Positions 55,021 to 64,000 of a stretch of 64,000 nt of DNA are shown in pieces (positions within the stretch are counted from its first letter, which is position 1; every line of letters begins with the position of its first letter). The notes below the pieces were generated by a model that was not told the DNA's origin, did not search any database, and worked only from the letters and a program-made list of their open reading frames with translations. Position numbers and translations under genes: made by a program. The stretch is from Symbiodinium natans. Taxonomy: Eukaryota; Sar; Dinophyceae; Suessiales; Symbiodiniaceae. Location: NCBI GenBank assembly GCA_905221605.1, contig CAJNDS010002794.1:204501-268500 (forward strand), in the 5' to 3' direction.

Positions 55021-55528
55021 TTTCAGAACACGATTGGAACAGCCTCCCTGAGCCGTCAGTTGTTCTTTTTGTGCTCATGGAATGGCTGGGCTCTTGAGAA
55101 CAGAATTTTCTGAGTGCCGCCCGTGTGAGTACAGCATGCGCACTGAACTGGTGCGTGGTGCCAAAATGTAGCCAGTGCCATAAACCTAGGGTGCCTCCAA
55201 GCATGCGTGACAGTCTCACAAAGCTGAGGATCCAGCTGCATTTGCGGGGACTGCATCGGATCGTTCCCTGGCAAGCAAATGGAAGAAACAGGATGCGTGG
55301 CTTTTGCATTTTTGTGGAGGTGGTTATCAACAGTATAGGGGCTTAGGTTTAGAGGTGCCGAGAGGGGCTGCCAGCATCTAGTTCACACGTCTCACATGTC
55401 TAGCTGGTCGGATCCTTTGTGTGTGCGCAACCGAAGCTTAATCAGCACATGCCGTTGTTCGAGTCTGGTGAGCGGTCCCAGCGCCGCAAACCTGGGGTGT
55501 AAGCAGGGCTCAACTGGAGGACCCGCCA
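55021..55528. other. No supported gene
   Basis: Unique sequence after the satellite. Only short conflicting frames; nothing recognisable. Confidence 0.4.
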
Positions 55529-56038
55529 ATGATTGGGAAATTCACGCGGTGCAAGACATTTCAAAACACGGATGATTCTTGTGCTGCGGTTTCAGGCCTA
55601 GAAGCTCCTGACAACATGTTCGTCTCCTTCCACCAGTATCAATGTAGACACTCCGGCGAACGCCATCAGTGTTTTTTTGGCAGATCTGCTACTTCTCAAC
55701 TGCATTTTAACCGAAATACAAGCTGTCGCTCTGTTTGTGCATGTGCTGCCCCGTGCATGAGCTTGAAAACACCAGACATCCCAAGGATGTGGTTTAGAAA
55801 ATGTCTTGAATGCGTGTGTGCTTTGGAATATCCAAGCACACGTCTTGACATCCACACTTTCGTTGCGCAGGTCACAGAGGGCGATGGAGACTGCCAGTAT
55901 GCTGCAGCAATGACTGTCATGTCGTTGCTGGGCACGGTTGGCCAGCTTCGAGAAGCAGTGGCATCTCAAGTTGAAGGAAGCCTTGACCAGTTGCTTGACT
56001 ACAAGTGTTTTCATTATTGGGAATGTAATGGCACTTAG
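55529..56038 (+). CDS. Weak candidate exon, cysteine-rich
   Basis: A 169-codon frame. The middle and end (FVAQVTEGDGDCQYAAAMTV, REAVASQVEGSLDQLL) look like protein, and there are 14 or so Cys spread through the first two-thirds. A minus-strand frame of 138 codons overlaps it. No family recognised; an exon start may lie at 'ttgcgcag|gtcacagagg' (about 55870). Confidence 0.3.
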   Translation: MIGKFTRCKTFQNTDDSCAAVSGLEAPDNMFVSFHQYQCRHSGERHQCFFGRSATSQLHFNRNTSCRSVCACAAPCMSLKTPDIPRMWFRKCLECVCALEYPSTRLDIHTFVAQVTEGDGDCQYAAAMTVMSLLGTVGQLREAVASQVEGSLDQLLDYKCFHYWECNGT

Positions 56039-56039
56039 A

Positions 56040-58255
56040 ACTGCGGATGTTCCATGTAGCGTCCGATCCGATTAAGCATATAACCCACAAGTCCCGTGAA
56101 GGCCCTGGATCTTGCATAGAGGTTTTTTGTCTCTTGTCCTGCTCAAGCCTGTGTAGACTAGCCTGCCCAGAAACATGTCCGATGTAAAACCTCGCTCGAT
56201 CCTACATACAGCCCCTACCCGAAAGAGCCCAGCAGTGCCCCCCCTGAGGCCCTTGTCCACGTCCCACGCACGCATTCTCCCGGAGCCTGCGGCTATCTTG
56301 CGGACTCGAGTTCAGAAATCCCAAGTAGTTGCATATATCAACTTGGCGGCTTCGCGACAGTTCACGACAGTTCAGACAGTCTCGAAACGCTCAGTTTTGG
56401 CAACTACATCCATGGCGACGTCGCAGAGTACATAGAAGGGTTGCTCGCCATGAATATGTTAATTTGGCTGAGTCTCTGGTAGAGGCACGCAGGACCAAGT
56501 TTCGTGTTTCATGAAGTTGCCAGAAGGAAGAGGAGGAATGTTGCTTTTGATCGTCATCCTTCATGTCCACACGTTGCCCCAATTGTCGACAGAAAAGGAT
56601 TGAAGGGGCCGGTATGCCCAGTATAAATCCAGCACGCGTTCCCACCCCCCCAATAGTTTCCTCGCCCACACCCCCCCCCCCCCCCGCCCCCCAATTTTCC
56701 CAGAAAGTCAAAACCAAAGCCAAGCTACGCCCCACACAGAGGGAGGGTGGGGGGGAGACCATGGGGAGTGGGGGAAGGGGGTGGCTAGGGGAGATACCAT
56801 GAATAGTTTATCCTTATCCTACCTTCCCTACCTAAACCCCAGACCCCTAAACCCTAAACCCTTTACATGGCGTTGACCTTGCCAAAGCAGCGGTGATCGG
56901 AGCAGAGCAAAATCAGCCACGCTGCATAAACAAAAGCACCACTGCTCTTGGCCCGTATTCCTTATCATTCGGTATAGTGGGTTTAGGGTTTAGGGTTTAG
57001 AAAAGAGAGCCCTCGCGATGATAACTTGTCAGATCCTGCCCAAGGGTGCGCACGAACTCCTGGGGGGACAATGTGACTTTGGAGGCGCGCTGGCAGTGAC
57101 GTGGCCGTTAATCGCCTAGTTCGCGGAATGCGTTCAGTCATGCAAGCTTTCGATTGGAATTCGTGGCTACTAGTCAGCAAGCGTTTTCATTCTCTGCCCG
57201 GCACCAACAGCAACACAACACATGCCACATGCCATCTAATTACTGGCCTTCCTCTGTTGCAGGCTTTGAGCCAGCTGTTTGACGCAAAGCTTCTGGGCAC
57301 ACATGGGCGCACGATGTGTTGAAGACATCAGGGCGAAGCTGCTTCATTGAGTTGTTGGGCCTTCGTGGACTAAATGCAAGCTGGAATTATCTTCAAAGAT
57401 GGTGCTGACACTAAGCCCAGTCTAGGGTTTGGACATTTTTGCCACCCTTAGAATTGAGCGGGTTGTGCTTCAGACTTTGGTTGTCAGTCATGACGAACCC
57501 AAAAGCCTGTCCATGGCGCTGCAGCAAGCGAGCGGGCCAGTTTTCAAACATCTCATTCCTGAAAATCATGAACCACTAGAGCAACGATGCGATGCTATCC
57601 ATTATTCCGCACCGTCTTGTTTTAGCTTGTGGGTGGGCGTGGGGATGGCCAGGGACGAAAGTCAAAGGAGCACACATCGAGAAAAAACGAGAGCTTTGGA
57701 TGCTGCTTTATCGTGCCCACCACCTCCTTCCACTTTGAGGGGTTACAAGCAAGAGTCCCCGCGTCAGAGGCCATGCTGTCCAAATAACTTGCTGTAAGGT
57801 TTGGAGCCCCAGATCAGCATCACGGTACCTGTAACCCGCTCAAGTCCTATTTGCTCATCAATCTGGACATGTGCACCTGAGACCAGCATAGCTTGAGCAT
57901 GTTTCAGCATGTTGCACGGGGGTGGGCAGGGGAGATGGGGGGGGGGGAGGAGTGGGAGGGGCAGGGGGGAGGGAAGACAAAAAAAACGAGCAGAGTTTCC
58001 GATCCTGTGTGTCCAAAAAACGTACATAGCCTGCGAAACAACCAACAGGACAAATACAAAGGGATGGGAAGCAAGAATGATAGGGCGGGGGGGTAATGGG
58101 CGGGGACAGTGGCGGGGGTAGGGAGGGGAAGACAACAGTAACGAACAGGAGGGGGAAGGGAACCCCCCAAAACCGAGCCAAAACGACCCAAAAACAAGCC
58201 GCTCTCAACCCCCCTAAATCCACGCCGCTGGGAGGGGGGGCAGGGTAATTCACTG
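56040..58255. other. No supported gene; C/G-rich tracts
   Basis: A C run at about 56668-56690 and a G-rich/purine stretch at 57920-58130 (gggggggggaggag, gcggggggg) are notable. Telomere-like units occur at 56832-56862 and 56980-57000. The frame 57429-57797 (122 codons, ATG at 57491) is only mildly protein-like. Confidence 0.4.
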
Positions 58256-58260
58256 CCATT

Positions 58261-58515
58261 CATCCAACGTTGGAGCCCCGCAACACTTCCACGACCAGCA
58301 ACTCCAGCTTCAGTCGCTGCAACATTCAACGTTTGATTTATGAACATTTCGAGGTTCTTCGTGATCACGCCGGATTCTACAGTGGAGATCGGCAGCGGCA
58401 GCAAAGTATGCTCCCTCGTCTTCTTTGTGAGCCTGATCCTTTCGGTTTGGAACAGCCGCCATCTGAGTCGCCAAGAGTCTTAGAGTATAAATGCCACATT
58501 TCGGATGCAAAGTGA
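58261..58515 (+). CDS. Candidate exon upstream of the small membrane gene
   Basis: An 81-codon frame ending at a stop. The composition is protein-like from about 58300: a helical charged part (CNIQRLIYEHFEVLRDHAG), then a polar segment and DPFGLEQPPSESPRVL. I found no convincing splice link to the exon at 58666, and the frame has no ATG at its beginning. Family unknown. Confidence 0.3.
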   Translation, partial: HPTLEPRNTSTTSNSSFSRCNIQRLIYEHFEVLRDHAGFYSGDRQRQQSMLPRLLCEPDPFGLEQPPSESPRVLEYKCHISDAK

Positions 58516-58665
58516 CGCTGAAGGCAGCATGCCAAAACATACTACAGTGCTTCCAGTTGTTATACTGATATGTGCTGTGTGGTACTTTAGGACTTTAGGA
58601 ACACTTTCGCTTAACTCAGCCCATTACGGCCCAAGAAGCATAGGGTTCACTTGAGTCTCACTGAC

Positions 58666-59061
58666 ATGGCCGTCCAGTTGATCTACGCACAAGGCGAGAC
58701 GGTGACGTTCCAAGAGCATCTTGATGGCAAGTACGTTTGACGCAAGAAGCAAGGGGAATCCGGTAAACCTAAAAAGAGGGTTAGGGTCCAGTGTTCTTTA
58801 GGGTTAGGTGTTCAGGCTTGTGGGGGTGTTGTTTAGGGTAAGGGCTAGGCAGAGTTTAGGGTTTGTCAGGTTTAGAGTTTAAGGCTTTCTGGGTCCTTGC
58901 AAAAGTAGCCGAGGTTGGCCTCAGCAATGGGACACACGAGCCACTCCGGCCACTCCGGGAAAGCTGTCCGGGAATTCGCCGCTCGTATGATTGGCGTGTT
59001 AGCTGCGTTGCTATTGGTTGGAGTCATAGCAATCATCACGACAGTGGTCACAACATCATAA
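58666..59061 (+). CDS. Small two-exon gene, 70-residue protein with C-terminal membrane helix
   Basis: Exon 1, 58666-58730, begins at ATG (MAVQLIYAQGETVTFQEHL). Exon 2, 58914-59061, reads LASAMGHTSHSGHSGKAVRE, then FAARMIGVLAALLLVGVIAI and ITTVVTTS before TAA. Joining at GT (58731) and AG|G (58913) completes a Lys codon and leaves one open frame of 70 residues. The hydrophobic stretch near the C-terminus suggests a tail-anchored membrane protein. The His/Ser/Gly segment could be a flexible linker. The frame is also open for 17 codons upstream of the ATG with a possible acceptor 'ctcag', so more exons may precede. No family recognised. Both exons are too short to be noticed as simple open frames. 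Confidence 0.55.
58731..58913 (+). other. GT-AG intron with telomere-like repeats
   Basis: It starts GTACGTTT and ends GTAGCCGAG before 'gttggcc'. Between about 58780 and 58885 there are many TTTAGGG-related words (gttagggt, ctttagggttag, gtttagggt, gtttagggtttg). It is the fifth intron of this kind in the window. Confidence 0.6.
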
Positions 59062-59204
59062 TCATGTCTTTGCCGAGGTTGATGCCCAGATCCTCACGCT
59101 TCCGCGACCATTGGGGGCCCCGCCACCGACAGTTTGCGTAACGATGCGCAACGACAGCAAAGGCTCAAAATTCTTGCTTCACGTGAAGGTCGCGACTCAG
59201 CTGC

Positions 59205-59460
59205 ATGGTTGTTATTGTTATTGTTCTTCTTGTTGTCATTCTCGCCGCCGCTGTTGCTGATGATGATGTTGGTGGTGGTGGTGGAGGTGGTGGAGGTGGG
59301 TGTTGGTGTTTTTGGTGTTGTTGTCAGTGGTGTTGTTGGTGCTGTTGGTTGATGTTGGTGGTGGTGGTGGTGGAGGTGGTGGAGGTGGTATCGTCGGTGT
59401 TGGTGTTTTTGGTGTTGTTGTTAGTGGTGTTGTTGGTGCCGTTGGTGTTATAGCGTTTGT
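59205..59460 (+). repeat. GTT/GGT trinucleotide tract
   Basis: About 255 bp of GTT, GGT, GTG and TTG triplets in a two-fold internal duplication ('gttggtgtttttggtgttgttgt.agtggtgttgttggtg' at 59310-59345 and 59398-59435). All plus-strand frames are open (poly Val/Gly/Leu) but this is a microsatellite, not a gene. Confidence 0.9.
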
Positions 59461-59499
59461 GGCACTCGCGACCCTTGATAGCTTTCACTTGGGAAAGGC

Positions 59500-60288
59500 T
59501 GTTTAGCACTCAGTAGCAATCCGAGAAATACGTTTGGCGTTTCCCCTGCAACCGCTTTTTAGTGCTCAATAGCGTGTGCCGAGTTCGGGAATTTCGAGTT
59601 CAGGGACTTTGAAAAACCAAATAGAAGCCTCGCTAAGCCTCGCTGCAAAAAAAACGTGCCCTGTCGAAGCACGCGCCAGACTCAGCAAGGGGCACTCGAT
59701 AAGGATTGCACGTTTTACCACAACGAAACACACATTTTCCCCAAAACAACACCTTCAGCAACACTCGCTGAAGCTCATGCGTTTGTGGGGGTTCGCCCTC
59801 CCCCGAAATCCCTATGATTGTTGCTGCTGCTGTTGTTGTTTGATGGCTGAGGTTCGGGCCGAAAAGCGCCGGCGCAAGGACAGTGATACGATCACAGTGG
59901 ACTCTCCCAGCCGCTCGGCAACGATCACAGTGGACTACCCCAGCCGCACACAATACTCCGAAGCCTAGCAACAGTACCAGTAATAACAATAGTAAGCCTA
60001 ATGATAGAATACGTCTATATCATATATATGTATATATAAATGTGTGTGTAAAGTCTTTGTGTTATTACTTTGCGGTCTCCTCCTGTGATTAGTAGCTATA
60101 ATCGTAGTAATGTCAGGAGTAAGAATTAACAGTAATGATAAGAACCCCAAAAACAACACTAGGTTCAGGTTCATAGATTGCACCCCGGCACCCCCTGAGC
60201 CAGAACCCTAGACATTGCAAATTCTAAAACTCATGAATGCCGCGCCTTGTCCTCATCATTTTTATGGGTTTAGGGTTTTGGGTTTAGG

Positions 60289-60333
<45 letters not shown>

Positions 60334-62070
60334 AGCCATCTGAAAGGAACACAGTTGAACATGTTTTAGTTTAGTTCCATTGTAAATACTATAATATTGT
60401 AATCAGGATCGAAAAACTATTTGACCGAAGCCCTACTTTTTACAATATTAATCCACATGTTACTTACTAGTACTACTTACAGTAGTAATACAACTACTAC
60501 TAACAGAAAGGAAGAAGTATAAGCTTTGCATTAACCATCATAATACTCATAGTCATGATCATTATTCTGTTGCTTGTTGCAATTGTGACATGACCAGTAA
60601 CAAGAACAACGAGAACAATAACAACGAGAACAACAACAACATCAAAAACATTCTCCGCGAAAGTTTCAATGGTTCGCTGGTTACTCCTCTTGTTTTGATC
60701 ATGGTTCCATCACACGCTTAGGTGGCCTGGAAGCCGCAAAGTTAGTTGCATCGTCATTGTTTGGGCCTGCCTTATCTTGTGTGTTCGCTCAATGCGTGAA
60801 GGCCAACCGAAAGGAGCAGTTAACACAACACTCGGTATAGGCAGTCGTGTCGGAACAAGTTTCCGCGGAAAAGCGCAGAAGCTACGCATAGTTTTGATGC
60901 TACGCTCGTGGAAGGGTTGCGGAAGGTTTTTTTTTCTGTGGAATTTCTGCTCCGGAGATTATACTTCGAAGCAACTTGTATTCACGTCGGGCAGCAGACA
61001 CCCACCGAAGTCTTGCGGAGCAGAAGTTTGGCAGAGTGATCAATAGTGGCACAGTTGCAAATGGGGCTCGCAATGTCTGGTGGCCTGAACCATACTTGAG
61101 TGTTGTGATCCGCCACGCATGAAATTGCAGCAGAAGTGAAGACACCGACCGAAACATCAGCGGAAGGTCCGCGGAAGGGCATGCTTGTAATTCTCGCCAA
61201 GCCCACATCCCTTTTTCGCAGTCGTACTTTCACAGCACAAATCGAAAACCATCCGAAAGCATGAGACCAAAGCCGCCACAGACATGCAAATTCCAGTTTG
61301 CCATCATGGCAGTATGGCAGCATTGCAAAATTGAGTTTTACACATGGGGTCTAGGGTTCAGGGTTTAGAAGCGCTTTTGCCATAGATAAGCTTGTGAAAC
61401 CATGTTCTGTCCAAAGGGATGATCTTGGAACGCCGCGCTTTCCCGAACGAATGTCTTGGGGAAATCCGGTTTTCGATGAGTACAAGATGAAAAATCATTT
61501 TTCATCCGTTGGAATGAGTTGGAGCGAAGCTAATGTTCCATACAGGGGCTGTTTTGAAAATAATTTCTAATTGTTATTACCCTTAATCCCTATACCATTC
61601 CTATAAAGCCCATTAAAATTGAATTTTGATAGGGCCCCCAAACCTGATTTAGGAAAGAGATGGACTTGGGAAACCAGGTGGACTTAGGTTTATCCATAGG
61701 ATTCCAAAAGAACTTGAGTCTGTCATCAATGTTCTTTTAGCGCTAAATCGCGGAAGCTCGCGGAAACTCATGAAATCCATTACGCTTGAAAAAAAGACCG
61801 CGCGGAAGTGACGTTTGCTTCCGCGGAAGCTTTTGTGGAAGGGATGGCGGAAGCATTTGTTTCCGCCTAGAAACTGAACAAGGGTTTTGGCAACCGCTCA
61901 AAAGGCATTAACGTAGAACCAAGAAGACGCAAGCAACGACCAAAACAGGGAAAAACTAACACGGGAAAACACGACCGAACAAATGGCAGCAGCTCAGACC
62001 CTGTGGATACGAAAATGCGACTGAAACATACCCCAAACCCTAAACCTAAATCTATAAAACTCTAAACAGC
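59500..62070. other. AT-richer region without supported gene
   Basis: Short microsatellites: TGT/TGC at 59818-59840, GTT at 60290-60335, and AAC at 60600-60650. A cluster of 'gcggaag' and TTCCGCGGAA-type palindromes occurs at 60860-61190 and 61745-61870. Base composition and repeat type differ from the GC-rich DNA before 59 kb. No gene recognised; the 89-codon frame at 60777-61046 is unconvincing. Confidence 0.5.
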
Positions 62071-62073
62071 ATT

Positions 62074-62940
62074 CTAGGGTTTGAATACATTGCCGATGCT
62101 TGCATTTGCATGGTTTTGCACTGACAACTCCATTAAATGCGCTATGGTTTTGAGCCCCGTCTTCATCACGCGCTCAGGTCCAGACAAGTCACCTGCGAAG
62201 AAGGCGCGTAAGATGTTGTTGGGAGTGATCGATCCTGCATTCTTCCCATTCCTCTTGCCAACCTGCCTGAGCCCAAGGAGCAGAGCACGATGAGTCTTTT
62301 TCTGAATGCAGTAAGGGGTTGGGAGCTCAGAGAAAGCACGCGTGGGCAAGAAGGTTGCTTTTGTATTTAAGAAAAAGGAGCAACAGAAATAATCACAGCA
62401 AAAACAATGGTACAGCTGAGATAGCCCGCAGAAGATCGAGAAGTTTGTGGCTGATCACCCGGCGATTACCGGCCCGGGAGTCAGGGTTGATGGGAGCTTT
62501 TCTGTGGGTGCATCAGTGCATCTACCATTTGGGTTTTGGATGCGTTCCTTGGGGGGAAACCCAACAGGAAGGATGACATAGTTATGACCTTCGCGGATGC
62601 CGGTAACGATGACATCTAGTCCGACGTAGCGGATTCCACCTACACGAATTGCACTGAGTTATTCTTGGAAGAACCGTAACTTTCAAGCCGAATCGACCAA
62701 ACGCTTCTAAAACTACAGCTCCTGCGAAGTCATCTATCACGAATTCACATTGCACAAAGATGTTCGCAGCACCAAACACAAAACACACAACAATTCAGTT
62801 TGCTTTGGATTGCACCGCTTGGTTGTTGCATGCGTTCTCCAAGGTGCGCTTGCCAGCGCCTTTGTGGAAGGTGCCGCAAAATCCTTGCTCGGAGGCCAGT
62901 TCCCTGGCCTTCCTTGGATTGTAGACGAAACATCTGCCCT
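62074..62940 (-). pseudogene. Minus-strand gene with in-frame TGA and a short intron or frameshift, unknown
   Basis: Reading leftward: an exon starts after the AG|G acceptor at about 62943 and encodes GRCFVYNPRKARELASEQG, then GTFHKGAGKRTLENACNNQ. An in-frame TGA stands at 62797-62795, after which the same frame continues as GAANIFVQCEFVIDDFAG and VVLEAFGRFGLKV. A one-base frame change follows near 62650; removing a 58-base GT...AG segment (62697-62640) would also repair it, giving LEAFGGIRYVGLDVIVTG. The text runs on (REGHNYVILPVGFPPKERI) to a TGA at 62456. A further frame, 62345-62074 (RNGKNAGSITPNNILRAFF, ending GNVFKP), may be a last exon. A decayed gene is likeliest; UGA as selenocysteine is possible but nothing else supports it. 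Family unknown. Confidence 0.55.
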
Positions 62941-63089
62941 GGCCCGATCGCAGGAGCCTTAAGCTCGGACGGCAATGCCTCTTCATCACAAAGGAGTGAT
63001 TGCCCGTGCAAAGCGAGCCCGTAGTTTTAGACGAATCTCTGGGCTACAGACTGTGTATGTCTTTCGAAATATGTTTTGCATTCATTTTG

Positions 63090-63245
63090 CGTTTTTTTTG
63101 GTTTTCGTTTGTTGCCTTTGTTTTTTTGTGATTGTGGTTTGTGTTTGTTGCTACTTCTGCTGCTACTACTTCTGCTGTTTCTCGTGCTTTTGCCCATGCT
63201 GCTGCTATTGCTGCTGCTACTTCTACTGCTACGACGACGCCAGGC
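63090..63245 (+). repeat. T-rich and TGC/TTC trinucleotide tract
   Basis: Runs of T (cgttttttttggtttt) give way to 'tgctgctgctattgctgctgctacttctactgctac'. Frames through it encode poly-Leu/Cys/Phe or Ala/Thr, and are artefacts of the repeat. Confidence 0.85.
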
Positions 63246-63279
63246 GTGGCCCTCAGAGATTCTTATAACCTTAGTTCCC

Positions 63280-63419
63280 TTTTCAAAGCCAGTCCAGACA
63301 TGCGACTGACTCAAGCGATCAAATCGCGCTGTGGGTGGTCCTGAAGGGCTTTTCAAAGCCAGTCCAGACATGCGACTGAAGCAAGCGATCAAATCGCGCT
63401 GTGGGTGGTCCTGAAGGGC
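63280..63419 (+). repeat. 70-bp direct tandem duplication
   Basis: Two head-to-tail copies (63280-63349, 63350-63419) starting 'ttttcaaagccagtccagac' and ending 'gtgggtggtcctgaagggc'. I see only one two-base difference ('gactcaag' versus 'gaagcaag'), so the duplication is young. Confidence 0.95.
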
Positions 63420-64000
63420 TGGAGAGGTTGTCATCTGCCAGCGTGCTAAGCTGAAACATAATTTATCATTCTTAAGCCTGCACCCAGCGACTAGGCGATG
63501 ACTCATATCCGAGTTGCAGTGTTCCTCTTGTTTGTGCAATGAGCGGTACAATCACGGCCCAGCAAGATAGAATATTAACAGCTGCGTGCCACTCATTCCG
63601 CAAACCAGGGAGAGCCCAATTAGTTTTGGCCGTTGGGCTGTGCATTGCGTTATGCAGCGCGCTTTCAGTCGATGCACAAAAAAGCACTGCTTGGGACACA
63701 CCCGGTGCTGGACCGACGGAACAGCCTTGCCCTCCAAGCATTTCCATGACAGATCCATGACAATTAACCCTCCATTGTTTTCACCACAATTAGTCGCTAA
63801 AACAATCCTCAAACATGAACGTCATGATTATACCAAATTGTTCTGATTATGGATCCATCATTCGCCATTGTGTGCAATAATCAATAATTAATGCAGGAAC
63901 CATTGAACCATTTAACACCATGTTTTTGCCCATGATGCTTGCATGACACCATGATGATCAACATGAAGAGACAATAGAGACCATTAAACAGCAATAACGG
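63420..64000. other. No supported gene; AT-rich end
   Basis: Two competing frames on opposite strands cover 63540-63760, both with signal-like hydrophobic stretches (plus strand: LVLAVGLCIALCSALSVDA). Neither can be confirmed. After 63770 the sequence is AT-rich with 'aatcaataattaatg' and a loosely repeated 'catgatg' theme. Confidence 0.4.

Noticed and set aside
59205-59453. Frames of poly-Val/Gly/Cys/Leu
   Set aside because: Translation of a GTT/GGT microsatellite.
1-64000. tRNA, rRNA, 5S or spliced-leader RNA genes
   Set aside because: I looked for a GGTTCGAATCC-type B box and for the dinoflagellate spliced-leader core (CCATTTTGGCTCAAG) and saw neither. A computed scan would be needed to be sure.

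Overview
The window looks like nuclear DNA of a dinoflagellate, probably Symbiodiniaceae-like. The reasons are plant-type CCCTAAA/TTTAGGG repeats scattered through it, coding blocks that only join through GC-AG or GT-AG introns whose downstream exon starts with G, long repeat-filled spacers with few genes, and a membrane protein with a TIR-like core of a kind I associate with dinoflagellates. There is no sign of bacterial operons, rRNA, tRNA or CRISPR. I could run no search, so family names rest on visible motifs only.

Layout. 0-12 kb: no firm gene, only a few weak candidate exons and small tandem repeats. 12.6-15.2 kb: a satellite with a 975-bp period. 18.3-20.9 kb: two more tandem families. 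22.3-23.1 kb: a coding relic that changes frame. 24.3-27.9 kb: two intact-looking plus-strand genes, a multipass membrane protein of unknown family and a TIR-like multipass protein, with a palindrome-ended mobile element between them. 28.3-29.7 kb: a low-complexity block framed by 57-bp inverted repeats. 30-32.4 kb: telomere-like sequence, including about 400 bp of nearly pure CCCTAAA. 33.2-37.1 kb: an ankyrin-repeat plus multipass membrane gene whose exons I could join across several introns. 39.6-55.0 kb: a segmental duplication wrapped around two large satellite arrays, with one candidate gene (48.3-48.8 kb) between them. 58.7-59.1 kb: a small two-exon gene for a 70-residue protein with a C-terminal membrane helix. 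59-64 kb: richer in A/T and trinucleotide repeats, with a damaged minus-strand gene at 62.1-63.0 kb.

The clearest biological signal is that five independently inferred introns (25352-25500, 33948-34137, 34249-34434, 34526-34754, 58731-58913) contain telomere-type arrays. In one of them the splice acceptor appears to be the repeat unit itself. Joining the flanking exons restores continuous protein in every case, so these look like real spliceosomal introns made from, or filled by, telomeric repeats. The supported genes from 24 to 59 kb are all on the plus strand, as expected of one-directional dinoflagellate gene clusters. The two multipass genes with sensing or signalling-type domains (TIR-like, ankyrin) each have a copy of the same short inverted-repeat element just upstream.
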